Assembly: GCA_002479485.1 (NCBI GenBank)
Contig: DLNM01000061.1
Span: 1 to 15,900, forward strand
DNA from: Firmicutes bacterium UBA7510
Lineage (GTDB): Bacteria > Bacillota > Clostridia > Tissierellales > Sedimentibacteraceae
DNA: 15,900 nt
Reading direction: 5' to 3'
The position numbers were made by a program, and so were the translations under genes. Shown in pieces: positions 12,927-15,900 of the stretch. How positions within the stretch are numbered: position 1 is the stretch's first letter; each line of letters opens with the position of its first letter. Below the pieces are notes generated by a model, which was not told the origin of the DNA, searched no databases, and saw only the letters and a program-made list of their open reading frames with translations.

Positions 12927-13397
12927 GTGCCAAGAAAAGGACACATACCCAAAAGAGTAGTTATGGAAGATCCTATCTACAAAGATAAAATAGTAACAAA
13001 ATTAATAAATCAATTAATGTATGATGGAAAAAAAGGTGTTGCTCAAACTATAGTTTACGATGCTTTTGATATCATTAAAGAAAAAACTGGTGAAGAGCCA
13101 TTAGAAGTTTTCTACAAGGCAATAAATAACATTATGCCAGTGTTAGAAGTAAAAGCAAGACGTGTAGGTGGTGCTACTTATCAAGTACCAGTTGAAGTAA
13201 GACCTGAAAGAAGACAGACACTTGGTTTAAGATGGCTTGTTGGATATTCTCGTAAAAGAGGAGAAAAAACAATGCGTGAAAAATTAGCTAAGGAGTTAAT
13301 GGACGCAGCTAACAATGTTGGAGCAAGTGTTAAGAAAAGAGAAGACACTCATAAAATGGCAGAAGCAAATAAAGCATTTGCACATTTTAGATGGTAA
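12927..13397 (+). CDS. rpsG: 30S ribosomal protein S7 (uS7)
   Basis: S7 organises the head of the small subunit around the 3' domain of 16S rRNA and contacts E-site tRNA. The start is GTG 12927, set by AAGGAGGG at 12912-12919, and gives 156 residues, the standard length. The protein begins MPRKGHIPKRVVMEDPIY and shows the family segments LINQLMYDGKKGVAQ, ARRVGGATYQVPVEV and LRWLVGYSRKRGEKTM, with the usual C-terminal KMAEANKAFAHFRW. The rpsL-rpsG-fusA-tuf order is the classical str operon. Confidence 0.98.
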   Translation: MPRKGHIPKRVVMEDPIYKDKIVTKLINQLMYDGKKGVAQTIVYDAFDIIKEKTGEEPLEVFYKAINNIMPVLEVKARRVGGATYQVPVEVRPERRQTLGLRWLVGYSRKRGEKTMREKLAKELMDAANNVGASVKKREDTHKMAEANKAFAHFRW

Positions 13398-13410
13398 TAA
13401 TAAATAATAT

Positions 13411-13437
13411 GCAATGTCTTGCTACGCAAGACATTGT
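13411..13437 (+). other. Perfect hairpin between rpsG and fusA
   Basis: CAATGTCTTGC 13412-13422 is exactly complementary to GCAAGACATTG 13426-13436 with a 3-nt TAC loop; a G-T pair extends it to 13411/13437. A five-T run occurs only at 13447-13451, nine nt beyond, so this is a poor fit to an intrinsic terminator. It may act as a leaky stop or as an mRNA stabiliser between S7 and EF-G. Confidence 0.55.
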
Positions 13438-13475
13438 AGTAATAAGTTTTTCAAAGCAGCAAGAAGGAGGAAAAG

Positions 13476-15539
13476 ATGAGAGATTATCCTTTAGATAAAA
13501 CGAGAAATATAGGAATAATGGCGCATATTGATGCAGGAAAAACGACATGTACCGAGAGAATTCTGTACTATACAGGTAAAATCCATAAGCTAGGCGAAAC
13601 TCATGAGGGTGGCGCGCAAATGGACTGGATGGAACAGGAGCAGGAAAGAGGAATCACAATAACTTCTGCTGCAACTACTTGTCATTGGAAAGATGTAAGA
13701 ATAAATATAATTGATACACCTGGACACGTTGATTTTACAGTAGAAGTTGAGAGATCATTAAGGGTATTAGATGGTGCTGTTGCAATATTTGATGCAAAAA
13801 ATGGTGTTGAGCCTCAATCAGAAACTGTTTGGAGACAGGCAGATAAATACCATGTACCAAGAATGTGTTTTGTAAACAAAATGGATAAACTTGGTGCAGA
13901 TTTTTACTATTCAGTAGGAACAATGGAAGATAGATTAAAGGCTAATGTAGTTCCAATTCAACTTCCAATAGGTGCTGAAGATACTTTTAAAGGTATCATT
14001 GATTTAGTACAAATGAATGCAACAATCTATAAAAATGATACTGGTGATGATATTGAAGTAACAGATATACCAGAAGAATATTTAGATAAAGCTAATGAAT
14101 ACAGAGAAAAAATGTTAGAAGCTATTTCAGATTATGACGACGCTCTTATGGAAAAATTCCTTGAAGGCGAAGAAATATCTGTAGAAGAAATTAAAAATGC
14201 TTTAAGACAGGCAACTATAAACGTTTCTATTATACCAGTTTTATGTGGTACTGCTTACAGAAATAAAGGAGTACAAAAGTTATTAGATGCTGTTGTAGAT
14301 TATATGCCAGCACCAACTGATGTAGCTCATATTAAGGGTGTTAGCGTTGATACTGGTGAAGAAATGGAACGAATAAGCTCTGATGAAGAGCCATTTTCAG
14401 CATTAGCGTTTAAGATTATGGTTGACCCGTTTGTAGGTAAGCTTACATTCTTTAGAGTTTACTCTGGTGTTATGGAGTCAGGAAGTTATGTTCTAAACTC
14501 TACTAAGAACAAAAAAGAAAGAATCGGTAGAATTCTTCAAATGCACGCTAACAAGAGAGAAGAAATAAAAGAAGCATATTCAGGAGAAATTGGTGCAGCA
14601 GTTGGTTTAAAAGCGACTACTACAGGTGATACTTTATGTGACCCTGATCACCCAATAATTCTTGAATCTATGGAATTCCCAGATCCAGTTATAGAAGTTG
14701 CTATAGAACCAAAAACTAAAGCTGGTCAAGAAAAAATGGGAGTAGGCTTAGCAAAACTTGCTGAAGAGGATCCAACTTTCAAAACATTTACAAATCCTGA
14801 TACAGGTCAAACTATTATTGCTGGTATGGGTGAGTTACATCTTGAGATAATAGTTGATAGATTATTAAGAGAATTTAAAGTTGAAGCAAATGTTGGTAAA
14901 CCACAAGTTTCATATAAAGAAACTATCAGTGGAAAAGCAGACGTTGATGTTAAATACGCTAAACAATCAGGTGGTAGCGGTCAATACGGTCACGTTAAGA
15001 TTACTATGGAACCACAAGAAGCAGGTGCAGGATTTAAATTTGTTGATGCTATCAAAGGTGGAGCTGTTCCAAGAGAATATATTCCAGCTGTTGAAAAAGG
15101 TATCATAGAAGCTTCTGAAAACGGAGTTTTAGCTGGATATCCATGTATAGACTTCAAAGTAACATTATATGATGGTTCTTACCATGAGGTTGACTCTAGT
15201 GAGATGGCGTTTAAAATTGCTGGATCTATGGCATTTAAAGAAGCTATGAGAAAAGCATCTCCTGTTATATTAGAGCCAATAATGAAAGTTGAAGTTACTT
15301 CCCCTGAAGAGTACTTCGGAGATGTAATGGGTGACTTAAACTCTAGAAGAGGTAGAATTAACGGATTCTCTGAAAGAAATGGTATAAAGATAATAGATGC
15401 TTTTGTTCCGCTTTCAGAAATGTTTGGATATACTACAACACTAAGATCATTGACTCAAGGTAGAGCAACATCATCAATGCAATCAGACCACTTTGAAAAA
15501 GTACCAAATAATATTGCAGAAAAAATTATCACAAAATAA
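13476..15539 (+). CDS. fusA: Elongation factor G
   Basis: EF-G is the GTPase that drives tRNA-mRNA translocation and, with RRF, ribosome recycling. The 687-residue protein starts at ATG 13476 after AAGGAGG (13464-13470). GTPase motifs are AHIDAGKTT (G1, residues 16-24), RGITI (G2, 58-62), DTPGH (G3, 80-84) and NKMD (G4, 134-137). Domain IV and V landmarks include GSGQYGHVKI, GGAVPREYIPAVEKG and the C-terminal LRSLTQGRATSSMQSDHFEKVP. Length and motifs match the canonical housekeeping EF-G rather than a ribosome-protection or EF-G2 paralogue. It lies in the str gene order and is followed after 51 AT-rich nt by tuf. Confidence 0.98.
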   Translation: MRDYPLDKTRNIGIMAHIDAGKTTCTERILYYTGKIHKLGETHEGGAQMDWMEQEQERGITITSAATTCHWKDVRINIIDTPGHVDFTVEVERSLRVLDGAVAIFDAKNGVEPQSETVWRQADKYHVPRMCFVNKMDKLGADFYYSVGTMEDRLKANVVPIQLPIGAEDTFKGIIDLVQMNATIYKNDTGDDIEVTDIPEEYLDKANEYREKMLEAISDYDDALMEKFLEGEEISVEEIKNALRQATINVSIIPVLCGTAYRNKGVQKLLDAVVDYMPAPTDVAHIKGVSVDTGEEMERISSDEEPFSALAFKIMVDPFVGKLTFFRVYSGVMESGSYVLNSTKNKKERIGRILQMHANKREEIKEAYSGEIGAAVGLKATTTGDTLCDPDHPIILESMEFPDPVIEVAIEPKTKAGQEKMGVGLAKLAEEDPTFKTFTNPDTGQTIIAGMGELHLEIIVDRLLREFKVEANVGKPQVSYKETISGKADVDVKYAKQSGGSGQYGHVKITMEPQEAGAGFKFVDAIKGGAVPREYIPAVEKGIIEASENGVLAGYPCIDFKVTLYDGSYHEVDSSEMAFKIAGSMAFKEAMRKASPVILEPIMKVEVTSPEEYFGDVMGDLNSRRGRINGFSERNGIKIIDAFVPLSEMFGYTTTLRSLTQGRATSSMQSDHFEKVPNNIAEKIITK

Positions 15540-15590
15540 TAATATAAAAATAATAATTATAATTATATATTAGCTTAGGAGGAAAAATAA

Positions 15591-15900
15591 ATGGCAAAGC
15601 AAAAATTTGAAAGAAATAAGCCACACGTAAACATAGGAACAATTGGCCACGTTGACCATGGTAAAACAACATTAACAGCAGCAATAACAATGACATTAAA
15701 TAAGAGATTCGGAACTGGAGAAGCAATAAGCTATGATAATATAGACAAAGCTCCAGAAGAAAGAGAAAGAGGAATCACAATTTCAACTTCTCACGTTGAG
15801 TATGAAACAGCTAATAGACATTATGCACACGTTGACTGCCCAGGCCATGCTGACTACGTAAAGAACATGATCACAGGAGCAGCACAAATGGATGGTGGAA
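15591..15900 (+). CDS. tuf: Elongation factor Tu, N-terminal part (cut by window end)
   Basis: This is the second EF-Tu gene of the window, with about 103 codons visible. ATG 15591 follows TTAGGAGG at 15575-15582. The protein begins MAKQKFERNKPHVNIGTIGH, with the P-loop GHVDHGKTT at residues 19-27, the switch I segment APEERERGITIS at 54-65 and DCPGHADYVKNM at 82-93. It is the last member of rplGB-rpsL-rpsG-fusA-tuf. The 51-nt gap before it has no clear terminator, so co-transcription with fusA is likely. About 290 further residues lie outside the window. Confidence 0.98.
   Translation, partial: MAKQKFERNKPHVNIGTIGHVDHGKTTLTAAITMTLNKRFGTGEAISYDNIDKAPEERERGITISTSHVEYETANRHYAHVDCPGHADYVKNMITGAAQMDGG

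Noticed and set aside
14881..15108. A 75-codon + strand frame inside fusA
   Set aside because: It is a shadow of the EF-G reading frame, in a region where EF-G domain IV is intact and conserved.
15514..15542. Possible promoter (TTGCAG, then TAATAA) for the second tuf
   Set aside because: Both boxes are weak and lie in uniformly AT-rich sequence at the end of fusA. The 51-nt gap 15540-15590 shows no clear promoter or terminator.
1..15900. CRISPR arrays, transposons, tRNA or rRNA genes, accessory or defence systems
   Set aside because: No regularly spaced repeats, transposase-like protein, terminal repeats, tRNA cloverleaf or rRNA segment was seen. Every convincing protein-coding frame belongs to the core translation, transcription or secretion set.

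Overview
This window is the classical rpo/str core locus of an AT-rich, low-GC Gram-positive bacterium. Gene content, order and strand are all orthodox: tuf(3' part)-rpmG-secE-nusG-rplK-rplA-rplJ-rplL-rpoB-rpoC-rplGB(L7Ae family)-rpsL-rpsG-fusA-tuf(5' part), all on the + strand. The strong AGGAGG-type ribosome binding sites, A/T-ending codons, AGA arginine codons, the L7Ae-family gene between rpoC and rpsL, and a tuf copy at each end point to class Clostridia. A Peptostreptococcaceae-like organism (the arrangement I recall for Clostridioides difficile) is my best guess, but I cannot fix the genus by eye.

Layout. 1-423 is the end of one EF-Tu gene, closed by an intrinsic terminator. 521-1581 is a promoter followed by rpmG-secE-nusG. 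1582-2994 holds rplK and rplA, each preceded by its own copy of the same small stem-internal loop-stem that looks like a ribosomal protein L1 target. 2995-4269 holds a long L10-type leader with an attenuator and then rplJ-rplL, followed by a terminator. 4373-11914 is a consensus promoter followed by rpoB-rpoC, with two large stem-loops between the genes. 11926-15900 is another consensus promoter, a hairpin leader, then rplGB-rpsL-rpsG-fusA and the start of the second EF-Tu gene.

The genes supply the translation elongation factors EF-Tu and EF-G, ribosomal proteins L33, L11, L1, L10, L7/L12, S12 and S7, the SecE translocase subunit, the NusG elongation factor and the two large RNA polymerase subunits. 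Three sites have the same promoter layout: TTGACA, 14 nt, TGA, then a TAWWWT-like -10 hexamer.

I see no mobile element, CRISPR array, tRNA, rRNA, accessory gene or undescribed protein system. The interest lies in the non-coding intervals, which are unusually rich in well-paired hairpins, and in one coding observation: RpoB has Asn at residue 503, the rifamycin-pocket position that is His526 in E. coli numbering.
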